A model generated the notes under the pieces. That model was not told where the DNA came from. It ran no database searches and saw nothing but the letters and a program-made list of their open reading frames with translations. The position numbers and the translations under genes were made by a program. Below are positions 19,375-27,320 of a stretch of 64,000 nt of DNA, in pieces (the stretch's first letter is position 1; each line of letters starts with the position of its first letter). Origin of the DNA: Bacteroides nordii WAL 11050 = JCM 12987 (lineage in GTDB: Bacteria > Bacteroidota > Bacteroidia > Bacteroidales > Bacteroidaceae); the NCBI GenBank assembly GCA_000613465.1, contig BAJA01000002.1:1-64000 (forward strand). The letters are read 5' to 3'.

Positions 19375-19821
19375 TTATTTATCTTTCCGGTTTGCGCTTT
19401 TCAGCAGTTCCCTGTGAAAACGCATTTCAGCTTTCTGCACCATATAAATTTTCTTATTTGATAAGATTTTCTTGAATTTCTCGTAATAATCTCTTTCCAG
19501 CTTGTCCGAAGCTGAACGGGCATCATATACTCCTTTCAGAATTTCAGCATACTGTGCCTCTGTCGTTTTATCATCTTTTCCTTTACGAAGTAACCCCCAG
19601 GCCTTATCATTCAACGCTTTCTTTTTATCTTGAAGCTCAAAGTATACAGGAAAGAACTTTGCAGCTTCTTCTTTGTTCAAACCAGCTTTCTCGATAATGA
19701 ATGCCTTCTGTTTGGCACGGAATTCTTCCGGTGACAGACGTTGTTGGTTGCACCCATCCATAGCCCACAATAAAGGAGTAAAGCCGCAAATGATAAACAG
19801 CAGAATAATCAGTCTTTTCAT
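19375..19821 (-). CDS. Periplasmic Spy/CpxP-like protein of the sigma operon
   Basis: 148 aa with signal peptide MKRLIILLFIICGFTPLLWA followed by a short mature domain that is almost entirely helical and charged. It contains LSPEEFRAKQKAFIIEKAGLN, EEAAKFFPVYFELQDKKKAL and DYYEKFKKILSNKKIYMVQKAE. The pattern resembles the LTxxQ / Spy / CpxP group of periplasmic chaperone-like stress sensors, judged from composition and layout rather than an exact motif. It is the last gene of the sigma operon, 25 bases after the anti-sigma gene. That suggests a periplasmic sensor or feedback component of the envelope-stress circuit. Confidence 0.65.
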   Translation of the reverse strand: MKRLIILLFIICGFTPLLWAMDGCNQQRLSPEEFRAKQKAFIIEKAGLNKEEAAKFFPVYFELQDKKKALNDKAWGLLRKGKDDKTTEAQYAEILKGVYDARSASDKLERDYYEKFKKILSNKKIYMVQKAEMRFHRELLKSANRKDK

Positions 19822-19846
19822 TTTAATAAAATCAGTTTAATTTATT

Positions 19847-20254
19847 TTATTCCACACTGGCATCAGTGAGATATACATACAATGAATAATCGTCCATCAT
19901 CGAACCTTCGAGCACAGCATTAATATACTCATCAGAATCACTCTCAACCTCTACCGTCTCCATCACAGCCATTTCTGTAGCCTCAGGTTTATAGTTTACC
20001 GATGCAATACGAATTATAAATGCAGCTCCGACAAACATTGCCGCCATATAGGCCAATGGCTTAATTTTGTCCCACTTCGTCGTTTTTTTCACTTCAAAGG
20101 CAGATTTTTCCTTTTCGGGAAGCTTGTTCATCACTTCTGAAGTAAGATTCTCAAAGTATCCATCAGGCACCTTAAAAACATTGCCTGTACCTACTTTCTT
20201 CAATATTTCATCTTCTTCTTTCATATAATCTTCTCCTCTCTTTTTCTTAGACAT
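19847..20254 (-). CDS. Membrane-anchored putative anti-sigma factor
   Basis: 135 aa. A charged cytoplasmic part (1-62, with FKVPDGYFENLTSEVMNKLP) is followed by a single transmembrane helix (about 65-84, IKPLAYMAAMFVGAAFIIRI) and a short acidic periplasmic tail ending SLYVYLTDASVE. It has no catalytic motif. It lies 17 bases after the ECF sigma gene and before a Spy-like periplasmic gene. That order and topology are typical of a sigma/anti-sigma pair, in which the cytoplasmic part holds the sigma factor inactive. The role is inferred from context, because sequence alone does not show a zinc anti-sigma (ZAS) motif. Confidence 0.65.
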   Translation of the reverse strand: MSKKKRGEDYMKEEDEILKKVGTGNVFKVPDGYFENLTSEVMNKLPEKEKSAFEVKKTTKWDKIKPLAYMAAMFVGAAFIIRIASVNYKPEATEMAVMETVEVESDSDEYINAVLEGSMMDDYSLYVYLTDASVE

Positions 20255-20271
20255 TTAATGATTTAAAAGGT

Positions 20272-20823
20272 TTAATCAACACCTTCCAAAAACTTTTCGA
20301 TTTTCTTCACCGCATGATGATAGGATGCTTTCAATGCTCCTACTGAGGTACCAAAGATCTCCGACATCTCTTCATACTTCATCTCCTGGTAGTATTTCAG
20401 ATTGAAAACCATGCGTTGTTTCTCCGGCAGTGACAATAAGGCTTTTTGTAACATAAGCTGTGCCTGATCACCGGAGAAGTAAGGATCACTTTCCAGCCTC
20501 TCAACGACAGCGGCTTCCGGATCGTCGATAGCTACGGTATTCATGGCACGCTGCTTATTCAGAAAAGTAATACATTCGTTCAGGGCAATGCGATAAAGCC
20601 AGGTAGATAGCTTCGCTTCTGCCCGGAAATAATCGATGTTCATCCATGCCTTGACAAACGTATTTTGAAGAAGGTCATTTGCGTCATCATGAGAAAGTAC
20701 CATCCGGCGAATCTGCCAATATAATTGTTCGCTATATTGCGACACAATCATTTCAAATCCTTTTCGTTGTGTACCTTCGTCCTGAAGGAGCCTTAAAACC
20801 TCTCGTTCTTTATAAGAATTCAT
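20272..20823 (-). CDS. ECF-type RNA polymerase sigma factor
   Basis: 183 aa with the usual two-domain layout. Region 2 (about 20-90) contains DDANDLLQNTFVKAWMNIDYFRAEAKLSTWLYRIALNECI. Region 4 (about 125-180) contains LPEKQRMVFNLKYYQEMKYEEMSEIFGTSVGALKASYHHAVKKI with the helix-turn-helix. It directs RNA polymerase to a stress regulon that is not visible here. It is the third gene in a minus-strand run, after the stand-alone sorting-domain gene and the L,D-transpeptidase, and before the anti-sigma and Spy-like genes. The gap from the transpeptidase stop is 28 bases. The linkage to a peptidoglycan cross-linking enzyme suggests envelope stress. Confidence 0.92.
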   Translation of the reverse strand: MNSYKEREVLRLLQDEGTQRKGFEMIVSQYSEQLYWQIRRMVLSHDDANDLLQNTFVKAWMNIDYFRAEAKLSTWLYRIALNECITFLNKQRAMNTVAIDDPEAAVVERLESDPYFSGDQAQLMLQKALLSLPEKQRMVFNLKYYQEMKYEEMSEIFGTSVGALKASYHHAVKKIEKFLEGVD

Positions 20824-20851
20824 AAGGTTATTAGTATTCTGTATGTTATGC

Positions 20852-22642
20852 TTATTTATGGTTCAACTTATTCAATGCTTCAAGCAAAGGGTCATCATAT
20901 TTGTAAATATCCTCACAGTAACTGAGCTTGCCATCGGCAGCCAGATACATGGTTTGATAATCCAGGAACAGAGGGATAGCTTCCTTCAGACTATAATGCT
21001 TAAGTTCCCGGTATGCTTCGCTTCGGTTCAGTTTTTTGCCTTCATCGCTCTTCGGAGCTATGTCCATGGCAATACGAATGCGATCTTCCAACAGTTCGTC
21101 CGGCTTTTCCAATAAGAAAAAGGCAAAGTCCAACGCTCTCTCCAACCTTACACAACCATGACTTACCGCACGATTGGAACGGTTAAAGGCCCAACGGGAA
21201 GGAGTATCGTGCAGATAGACAGCATACGGATTGGGGAAACGGAAAATAATTCGTCCCAAAGAATTGCCTTCTTTGTTGTCCTGCTTTACAGTAAACGGTA
21301 CGCCTGCTGTATACTTAGCCCATTTTACATCATGAGGATTCACCCGGTTTCCATTCTTATCATATACTTTCATCCGGTTTCGGGTGAAGTAAGTAGTATC
21401 GCGACGATAAGACGGAATAATCTCCTTACGTATTATATTCTGGGGAACATTCCAATAAGGATTCAACTCCATGTAGTAAATCTTACTGTAAAGCAAAGGA
21501 GTTTTATTTCTTACTGAACCACAGCAAATACGCATCTCAAGAATAGAATCGACCTCTTCATTAAAAGCCTGTAACATAAAAGCAGCTATATTACCGATCA
21601 CATATTTAGAACCTTTTTCGGATTTATATTGCCAGCGGGCTCGCTCCAGATTGATCAGCAAATGATCCTTATAGTAAGCAAGAGGGCGATTGAGATAACG
21701 GATGGTATAGGTCCCTATAGAATTGTCTGTAGACAGGCGGTTCGTTAAACGGAATTCATTTACCGCCTCCAGTAAAACAGAAGTCAATGTATCACCTGAG
21801 ACTTGTTGTTTCAGTTCTCCGGTTTGCATCAATCTACCGGCAATCAATGGTATAATACGATGCCTTTCTCCCACTTTCAGTAAAGTATCACCTATAAGCG
21901 GAATTTCTTCAAATTCTGCCTCTCCTATAGAATCCAAGCGTACCAATTCTTTCTGCATACTGAGATAGAAGGGAGAAGTGGGCTGAGCCTGGCGAAAAGC
22001 AGCAAAAGGATTCTGCCCCAAAGAAGCCAAAGCCTCCAGAGCAAACTCTTTACTACACTTCTTCAAAGGAATGGGGTAAGGTTCTTTCTGTTTTTCTGTA
22101 TCATTCTTTTTCTTAACATCCTCTTCCTGATTATTCAGAAGTTGTACAGGAGAAATAAAACCATATTTAAGTCCACAGGTATAAAACAGGTAAGAGCTTG
22201 TTAGCCCATACTCCAAACGTGCCAATAGATGATTGATCGTTTCGTCTTCATGCAACTGCAGAGAACGGAAACGTTCCAGATCGGTTCGTATACCAGAGAC
22301 GTTAAAAAGTGCCGGGTTTAATCCATGCCGATGAGAATTCTCCAACCAATAAAGGAGTGAATCGGCATATTGCCCTACGCCATCTTTCATCCAAAACAAT
22401 GCTGCACTGTCTGCCGCATAATAACTCACCATAGCCGAGTCCCAGGCCATCGTATCATTAGCATTTGACAAATTTACACGGACGTATTGGCGTATACTAT
22501 CAGGATTTATTAAATATGCAGGATGAACTAATTCATGGAAAGAGGACAGAGAAAGAACAACCGGAGATTTTGGTTTCTCTTCCTTACAGGCAGATACCAC
22601 CACGAGTAGAATAAGAAAGCTTAATACGATCCGCTTCATCAT
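20852..22642 (-). CDS. L,D-transpeptidase (YkuD/YcbB-type) lipoprotein
   Basis: 596 aa from ATG 22642 (the next codon is also ATG). The lipobox VVVSAC gives an N-terminal lipid anchor. A long scaffold domain (about 30-330) like that of YcbB-type enzymes precedes the YkuD catalytic domain, with YLHDTPSRWAFN and the active-site motif SHGCVRL (His about 495, Cys about 497). Family enzymes make 3-3 cross-links in peptidoglycan or attach lipoproteins to it. The gene starts 8 bases after the stop of a small secreted gene and ends 28 bases before the sigma gene. Transcription probably begins at the promoter at 22994-23025. Confidence 0.9.
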   Translation of the reverse strand: MMKRIVLSFLILLVVVSACKEEKPKSPVVLSLSSFHELVHPAYLINPDSIRQYVRVNLSNANDTMAWDSAMVSYYAADSAALFWMKDGVGQYADSLLYWLENSHRHGLNPALFNVSGIRTDLERFRSLQLHEDETINHLLARLEYGLTSSYLFYTCGLKYGFISPVQLLNNQEEDVKKKNDTEKQKEPYPIPLKKCSKEFALEALASLGQNPFAAFRQAQPTSPFYLSMQKELVRLDSIGEAEFEEIPLIGDTLLKVGERHRIIPLIAGRLMQTGELKQQVSGDTLTSVLLEAVNEFRLTNRLSTDNSIGTYTIRYLNRPLAYYKDHLLINLERARWQYKSEKGSKYVIGNIAAFMLQAFNEEVDSILEMRICCGSVRNKTPLLYSKIYYMELNPYWNVPQNIIRKEIIPSYRRDTTYFTRNRMKVYDKNGNRVNPHDVKWAKYTAGVPFTVKQDNKEGNSLGRIIFRFPNPYAVYLHDTPSRWAFNRSNRAVSHGCVRLERALDFAFFLLEKPDELLEDRIRIAMDIAPKSDEGKKLNRSEAYRELKHYSLKEAIPLFLDYQTMYLAADGKLSYCEDIYKYDDPLLEALNKLNHK

Positions 22643-22650
22643 CCATCTCT

Positions 22651-22962
22651 TTATTTTATTACCACTTTCCTCACTATATCACCTATTTTAAAGATATAAT
22701 ATCCCTTCGGAAGATTTAAAGTCACCGATTTATCAACCGTATCAATACGCACTGAGGTGACCTTCACTCCAAGAATATTGTATACCTCTATCAAAGAACC
22801 AGGGGTAGCATTCTGAACGCGCACTGTAGTTCCGGACACAGTCAATGTAAGGGAAGACTGCTCACTCTGAACAGTTTCCGCTTTACGCCCTTCCTGCGCC
22901 GTCATTGTGGAAAAAGGCAGAAGAGCCAAAGCAAAGAAAAAGTAGAAAAATAACCTTTTCAT
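22651..22962 (-). CDS. Signal peptide plus stand-alone sorting-type C-terminal domain
   Basis: 103 aa. After the signal peptide (MKRLFFYFFFALALLPFSTMTA) the mature protein is only about 80 residues. Almost all of that is the beta-sandwich seen at the C-terminus of Por/type IX secretion cargo: GTTVRVQNATPGSLIEVYNI, LGVKVTSVRI, LNLPKGYYIFKIGDIVRKVVIK. There is no passenger domain. It is the first gene of the operon that continues into the L,D-transpeptidase. Similar tails end the proteins at 27321, 29962 and 38500. Whether gut Bacteroides use such tails for type IX export is unclear, so a structural or wall-related role is as likely as secretion. Confidence 0.7.
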   Translation of the reverse strand: MKRLFFYFFFALALLPFSTMTAQEGRKAETVQSEQSSLTLTVSGTTVRVQNATPGSLIEVYNILGVKVTSVRIDTVDKSVTLNLPKGYYIFKIGDIVRKVVIK

Positions 22963-22993
22963 CTGGTATGTATCCGATTCTGTTTATTCAGTA

Positions 22994-23025
22994 CAAATAT
23001 ACGTTGTTCCTCCCTATAAAACAAA
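22994..23025 (-). promoter_or_regulatory. Canonical Bacteroides promoter of the L,D-transpeptidase/sigma operon
   Basis: On the minus strand TTTG (23022-23025) is followed after exactly 20 bases by TATATTTG (22994-23001). This matches -33 TTTG and -7 TAnnTTTG, about 30 bases before the ATG at 22962. Confidence 0.8.
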
Positions 23026-23043
23026 CTTTACGCCTGAAAGTTG

Positions 23044-23958
23044 TCACAGATTGATGCAAAGGTTCTCCTTAGCCAGGATAGTATTTGGAAAAACAGTAGC
23101 GGCTTCTTCCAGCAAAACCTGTTCATTCTCATAACGTGCCGAAAAGTGCCCGATGACAAGTTGCTTTACTCCTGCATCCAGAGCGAGCCGGGCTGCCTGG
23201 GAAGCAGTAGTATGAAAGGTTTCTTTGGCTCTGGCCAAATCTATTTGAGCAAATGTAGCTTCATGAAACAGGAGATCAACACCCGCAATCTGCCGGGCTA
23301 TCTCTTTCCGATAAATAGTATCGGAACAATAGGCATATTTTCGAACGGGTTCAGAAGGGCGTGTGAGACGATCATTGGCTATTACTTCTCCTTCCCGAGT
23401 CACAAAATCAGCCCCATTCTTAATGCGGTTCAGTTCGTAGACCGGTACCTGGTAGAAATCAATCATCTCCCTGATGATATGATTGGGACGAGGTTTCTCA
23501 GCAAACAGGAAACCGCAACAAGGAATGCGGTGTTGTAAAGGAATTGTTGTAACAGTCATGGAGCGATCTTCATAGATCAACACAGGCTCTTTCGTATCAA
23601 ATTCATGAAAAACAACCTGATAACTCATGTTCTTACAGAAAAAGGCCAGTAGTGGAGAAAACAATTCTTCCAGCCCTTTAGGAGAATGAATATGGAGTTC
23701 TGCCGTACGTCCTAACAGTCCGAAAGTAGAAATAAGCCCCATCAGGCCAAAACAATGATCGCCATGCAAATGAGAAATAAAGATATGATTCAACCGGGAA
23801 AACTTCAACCGGGATTTACGAAGTTGCATTTGTGCCCCCTCGCCGCAATCTATCATAAAAAGTTTATCACGCAGGTTCACCACCTGTGAAGTCGCAAAAT
23901 GGCGCGTAGTAGGCAACGCAGAGCCACAGCCCAATATATGTAATTCAAATTTCTCCAT
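23044..23958 (-). CDS. rnz: Ribonuclease Z (tRNA 3'-processing endonuclease)
   Basis: 304 aa, a metallo-beta-lactamase-fold enzyme that removes tRNA 3' trailers. It starts MEKFELHILGCGSALPTTRH (typical RNase Z N-terminus). The zinc motif FISHLHGDHCFGL is at about residues 59-71, YCSDTIYR supplies the conserved Asp, and FHEATFA and IGHFSARY complete the metal site. Frame and length are normal. The gene is preceded by copy B of the repeated promoter element, with its TATCTTTG box only about 9-16 bases before the ATG, so the leader is very short. The 3' end nearly abuts the operon promoter that drives the opposite direction's neighbours on the same strand. Confidence 0.95.
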   Translation of the reverse strand: MEKFELHILGCGSALPTTRHFATSQVVNLRDKLFMIDCGEGAQMQLRKSRLKFSRLNHIFISHLHGDHCFGLMGLISTFGLLGRTAELHIHSPKGLEELFSPLLAFFCKNMSYQVVFHEFDTKEPVLIYEDRSMTVTTIPLQHRIPCCGFLFAEKPRPNHIIREMIDFYQVPVYELNRIKNGADFVTREGEVIANDRLTRPSEPVRKYAYCSDTIYRKEIARQIAGVDLLFHEATFAQIDLARAKETFHTTASQAARLALDAGVKQLVIGHFSARYENEQVLLEEAATVFPNTILAKENLCINL

Positions 23959-23966
23959 AACAGAGA

Positions 23967-24056
23967 CAAAGATAATGCAAACCGAGAGCAGAATAAAATG
24001 AACCTGTTCATTTTTTATGCCAGAGTGCAGCTTATTTTCGTTTTAAAGCAAAGATA
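23967..24056 (-). promoter_or_regulatory. Repeated promoter element, copy B, upstream of rnz
   Basis: On the minus strand the same succession as at 1998-2088: TATCTTTGC, then ATAAGCTGCAC, TGGCATAAAAAATG, the palindrome TGAACNNGTTCA (full arms 23995-24014), CTCTCGGTTTGCAT and a final TATCTTTG (23967-23974). About nine mismatches over 91 positions separate the two copies. The palindrome again covers the expected -33 site. Confidence 0.75.
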
Positions 24057-24062
24057 AAAAGA

Positions 24063-24092
24063 AAAAAGGGCATCAGCGAACTGATACCCTTT
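24063..24092 (-). terminator. Intrinsic terminator of rpsA
   Basis: On the minus strand AGGGTATCAG-TTCG-CTGATGCCCT, a stem with a UUCG tetraloop, is followed by TTTTTTC. It lies about 27 bases past the rpsA stop. Confidence 0.88.
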
Positions 24093-24118
24093 CTAAAAAT
24101 ATTATAGAATTAATCGAA

Positions 24119-25914
24119 TTAATTCTTACCTTCCAACTGTTCTTTCAAAGCAGCCAAAGCATCGATGTCACCCAGAGTTGTAGAAGCAGCCTGGTTCTGA
24201 ATCATCGGAGCATCTTCTTTCTTAGCAGAAGTCTTCTTTGCATTAGAAGCAGCTTTCTTCTCAGCTCTTTCTTCTGCCTTAGCAACATCTTCAAAGATAC
24301 GGCTGTGAGACAGAATGATTCTCTTAGCATCCTTGTTGAATTCGATTACCTTGAACTCAAGTTTCTCGTCCAACTGAGCCTGTGAACCATCTTCCTTAAC
24401 AAGATGTTTCGGAGTAGCGAAACCTTCAACACCATAAGGCAGAGCAACTACAGCGCCCTTATCCAACATTTCGATGATTGTTCCTTCGTGTACTGAACCT
24501 ACAGTAAATACGGTTTCGAATACATCCCAAGGATTTTCTTCGAGTTGTTTGTGACCAAGACTCAAACGACGGTTTTCTTTGTCGATTTCCAATACCTGAA
24601 CTTCGATATCAGCACCAATCTGAGTAAATTCTGACGGGTGTTTTACCTTCTTTGTCCAAGACAGGTCAGAGATGTGGATCAATCCGTCAACACCTTCTTC
24701 GATTTCTACAAATACACCGAAGTTAGTGAAGTTACGAACTTTTGCAGTATGCTTAGAACCTACAGGATACTTATCTTCAATAGTTTCCCATGGATCTTGT
24801 TTCAATTGTTTGATACCCAAAGACATTTTACGTTCTTCACGGTCCAGAGTCAATACAACAGCTTCTACTTCGTCGCCCACTTTCATGAAGTCCTGAGCAG
24901 AACGCAGGTGCTGTGACCATGACATTTCAGATACGTGGATCAGACCTTCAACACCGGCAGCGATTTCAATGAATGCACCGTAGTCAGCCATAACAACCAC
25001 TTTACCCTTCACGTGATCACCGACCTTCAAGTTAGGATCAAGTGCATCCCATGGGTGCGGAGTAAGTTGTTTCAGACCCAAAGCAATACGTTTCTTTTCG
25101 TCATCGAAGTCGAGGATAACAACGTTGAGCTTCTGATCGAGTTCAACCACCTCTTTCGGATGCTTACGCGGCCCCATGAAAGGTCAGTGATGTGGATCAA
25201 TCCGTCTACGCCACCCAGGTCGATGAATACACCATAAGAAGTGATGTTTTTAACGGTTCCTTCAAGAACTTGTCCTTTTTCAAGCTTACCGATAATTTCT
25301 TTCTTCTGTTGTTCCAGTTCAGCTTCGATAAGAGCTTTGTGAGATACAACAACGTTTTTGAATTCCTGGTTGATTTTAACAACTTTGAATTCCATTGTTT
25401 TTCCAACGAATACATCATAGTCGCGGATCGGTTTAACGTCGATCTGAGACCCCGGCAAGAATGCTTCGATACCGAATACGTCTACGATCATACCACCCTT
25501 AGTGCGGCACTTGATGTAACCCTTGATAATTTCTTCGTTTTCCAGAGCAGCATTAACGCGATCCCAAGAACGGGTAGCACGAGCTTTTCTGTGAGACAGA
25601 ACCAACTGTCCTTTTTTGTCTTCCTGATTTTCGATGTATACTTCTACAGTATCACCAATTTTCAAGTCAGGATTGTAACGGAATTCATTCAAAGGAATGA
25701 TACCGTCTGATTTGTAACCGATGTTCACAACGACTTCACGCTTGTTCATTGCGATTACAGTTCCGTCAACAACCTCACGGTCGTTCACTTTGTTAAGCGT
25801 ACTGTCATAAGCTTTTTCGAGTTCCTCTTGGCTGGCGCCGGCGAATGATTCGCCATTTTCATACGCATCCCAGTTGAAGTCTTCAACAGGAGCAACGTTC
25901 TTTAAGTTTTCCAT
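24119..25914 (-). CDS. rpsA: 30S ribosomal protein S1, frameshifted
   Basis: About 598 aa when one base is restored at about 25162, where the minus strand reads AGCATCCG for the expected AGCCATCCG. The correct reading is HITDLSWGRVSHPKEVVELD. Six S1 (OB-fold) repeats are present, with GVDGLIHITDLSW, GVEGLIHVSEMSW and GVDGLIHISDLSW as hallmarks, and a Lys/Ala-rich tail. S1 binds mRNA on the small subunit and is essential in most bacteria, so the break is almost certainly a sequence error. A canonical promoter (25979-26010) and a clean terminator bracket the gene, indicating a single-gene transcript. Confidence 0.95.
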
Positions 25915-25978
25915 TAATAATTAATTGTTTTGAGATACTTTAATTAAATAAGACATTATATTTTCTATAAATCGGGCG

Positions 25979-26010
25979 CAAAGATAAAACATTTTTTGTG
26001 ACTAACCAAA
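25979..26010 (-). promoter_or_regulatory. Canonical promoter of rpsA
   Basis: On the minus strand TTTG (26007-26010), a 20-base spacer, and TATCTTTG (25979-25986): an exact -33/-7 match. The leader to the ATG at 25914 is about 60 bases and AT-rich. Confidence 0.85.
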
Positions 26011-26019
26011 GTTTGGTAT

Positions 26020-26042
26020 AAAAAAAGCCGTCTCACGACGGC
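26020..26042 (-). terminator. Intrinsic terminator of the DUF2807 gene
   Basis: On the minus strand GCCGTC-GTGA-GACGGC is followed by T7, 37 bases after the DUF2807 stop and just upstream of the rpsA promoter. Confidence 0.88.
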
Positions 26043-26078
26043 TAATATTCAGATATTTAAGTTATTCAGACATTCGTC

Positions 26079-27065
26079 TTACAATTTGTGCGGATTGCGT
26101 TTACCATTCGAATGGATATTAACCGGACTACCTTTATAGCCAATATCACCACTTCCGGATATATTGCATTTCAGCGTACCGGAAACATAACAGGAAATAG
26201 AACCGGAGCCGTTTACACTCGCATCTACATCAACAGCTTTCAGGTCTTTCGCATTCAGATCGCCAGAATTGCGTAATGATAATACAGCCCGTTCTGCCGT
26301 ACCCGCTACCTTCAAATCACCGGAACCTTGCAATTCAGCCTTTACGGTCTCTCCCTGTATTCCCACAAAATCCAGATCACCGGAACCGGACAGGTTGACT
26401 GTTACATCCCCAGCTACATTGGTACCTTTCACCTTCAGGTCTCCTGATCCACGGAGAATTGCCGTAGTAGACTTAGCCGTCAGGTTATATATATCCAGAT
26501 CACCAGAGCCGGATAAATTCAAATCTACATTCCCTGCATTGATACTGTTTTTGACAGAAATGTCACCGGAACCTTGCAGAGTTGCCGAAAAAGCATTCGT
26601 ACAAACGATTTCCCCGGCATTGATATCTCCGGAACCTTTCAGAGTAAGGGATAGACGATCTGATTTCACTTTATTATTTAAGACTACATCTCCTGATCCT
26701 TGCAATAACACATCTTTCAACATGGGGCTGGAAGCCATTACTTTTAATCTTCCCTCTTTACCAAACTCAATATTTGTACCTTTCTTAAAGGAGACAAACA
26801 GTGTGCCATCAGATACTGTACACTCTACCAGGTTGAGAATATTATCCGAGCCGTAAATCTCTAAAGTTGATTTATTATCAGCAGACTGCGTATAAATAAC
26901 TGTCGGACTTCCCTGAAGGTTTATCTTGTCGAAACTTCCGATTTTGATATTTTTTGTTTTATACGTTCCGTTTGCTTTCACACGGTTAATCTGGGAACAA
27001 GCTGTTGTTGTAGTCAGCAAGAATGAAAACAAAGTAATCATTCCAATAAATCCTCTCATATTCAT
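26079..27065 (-). CDS. Head-GIN / DUF2807 repetitive lipoprotein
   Basis: About 328 aa from ATG 27065 (a second ATG two codons later also fits). The signal ends in a lipobox (LLTTTTACS), so it is probably a lipoprotein. The mature chain is a DUF2807 (head GIN) beta-solenoid in which a GSGDL/GSGDI turn recurs about every 18-20 residues: LQGSGDV, LKGSGDI, LQGSGDI, LSGSGDLDI, LRGSGDLKV, LSGSGDLDF, LQGSGDLKV, ISGSGDIGY. It is presumably surface or periplasmic and may be adhesive or structural. Function unproven. It has its own terminator. The upstream open frame to 27128 is not supported. Confidence 0.85.
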   Translation of the reverse strand: MNMRGFIGMITLFSFLLTTTTACSQINRVKANGTYKTKNIKIGSFDKINLQGSPTVIYTQSADNKSTLEIYGSDNILNLVECTVSDGTLFVSFKKGTNIEFGKEGRLKVMASSPMLKDVLLQGSGDVVLNNKVKSDRLSLTLKGSGDINAGEIVCTNAFSATLQGSGDISVKNSINAGNVDLNLSGSGDLDIYNLTAKSTTAILRGSGDLKVKGTNVAGDVTVNLSGSGDLDFVGIQGETVKAELQGSGDLKVAGTAERAVLSLRNSGDLNAKDLKAVDVDASVNGSGSISCYVSGTLKCNISGSGDIGYKGSPVNIHSNGKRNPHKL

Positions 27066-27231
27066 ATTTTTTTCATTTAAGTAGTTTGTAATATCTATAA
27101 GACGCAAACAGTATGCGAAAGGTTGCATGGCAGACCATGTTTTTATAATAAAAACTTTTCAGTATGTCTCAAAGTGTATCTATAGGTTGATAAAGTTTTC
27201 TCAATATAAAGAAACAAAGTGTTTTCATATG

Positions 27232-27295
27232 AAAATAAAACATCTTCCACCATTCAAACAGCTGATAAGTAGCAACATTCAAACAATGGAAGATG
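27232..27295 (-). terminator. Terminator of the protease/SusCD operon
   Basis: CATCTTCCA (27241-27249) and TGGAAGATG (27287-27295) form a 9-bp stem. On the minus strand it is followed by TTTTATTTT. It lies 26 bases past the M6 protease stop. The loop contains two TTTGAATG copies on the minus strand. Confidence 0.7.
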
Positions 27296-27320
27296 AGAGA
27301 GAAACTTATATAAGAGAGAG

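Noticed and set aside
26269..26856. 195-codon frame opposite the DUF2807 gene, rich in SPEP repeats
   Set aside because: The repetition is the complement of the GSGDL-coding repeats; not an independent gene.
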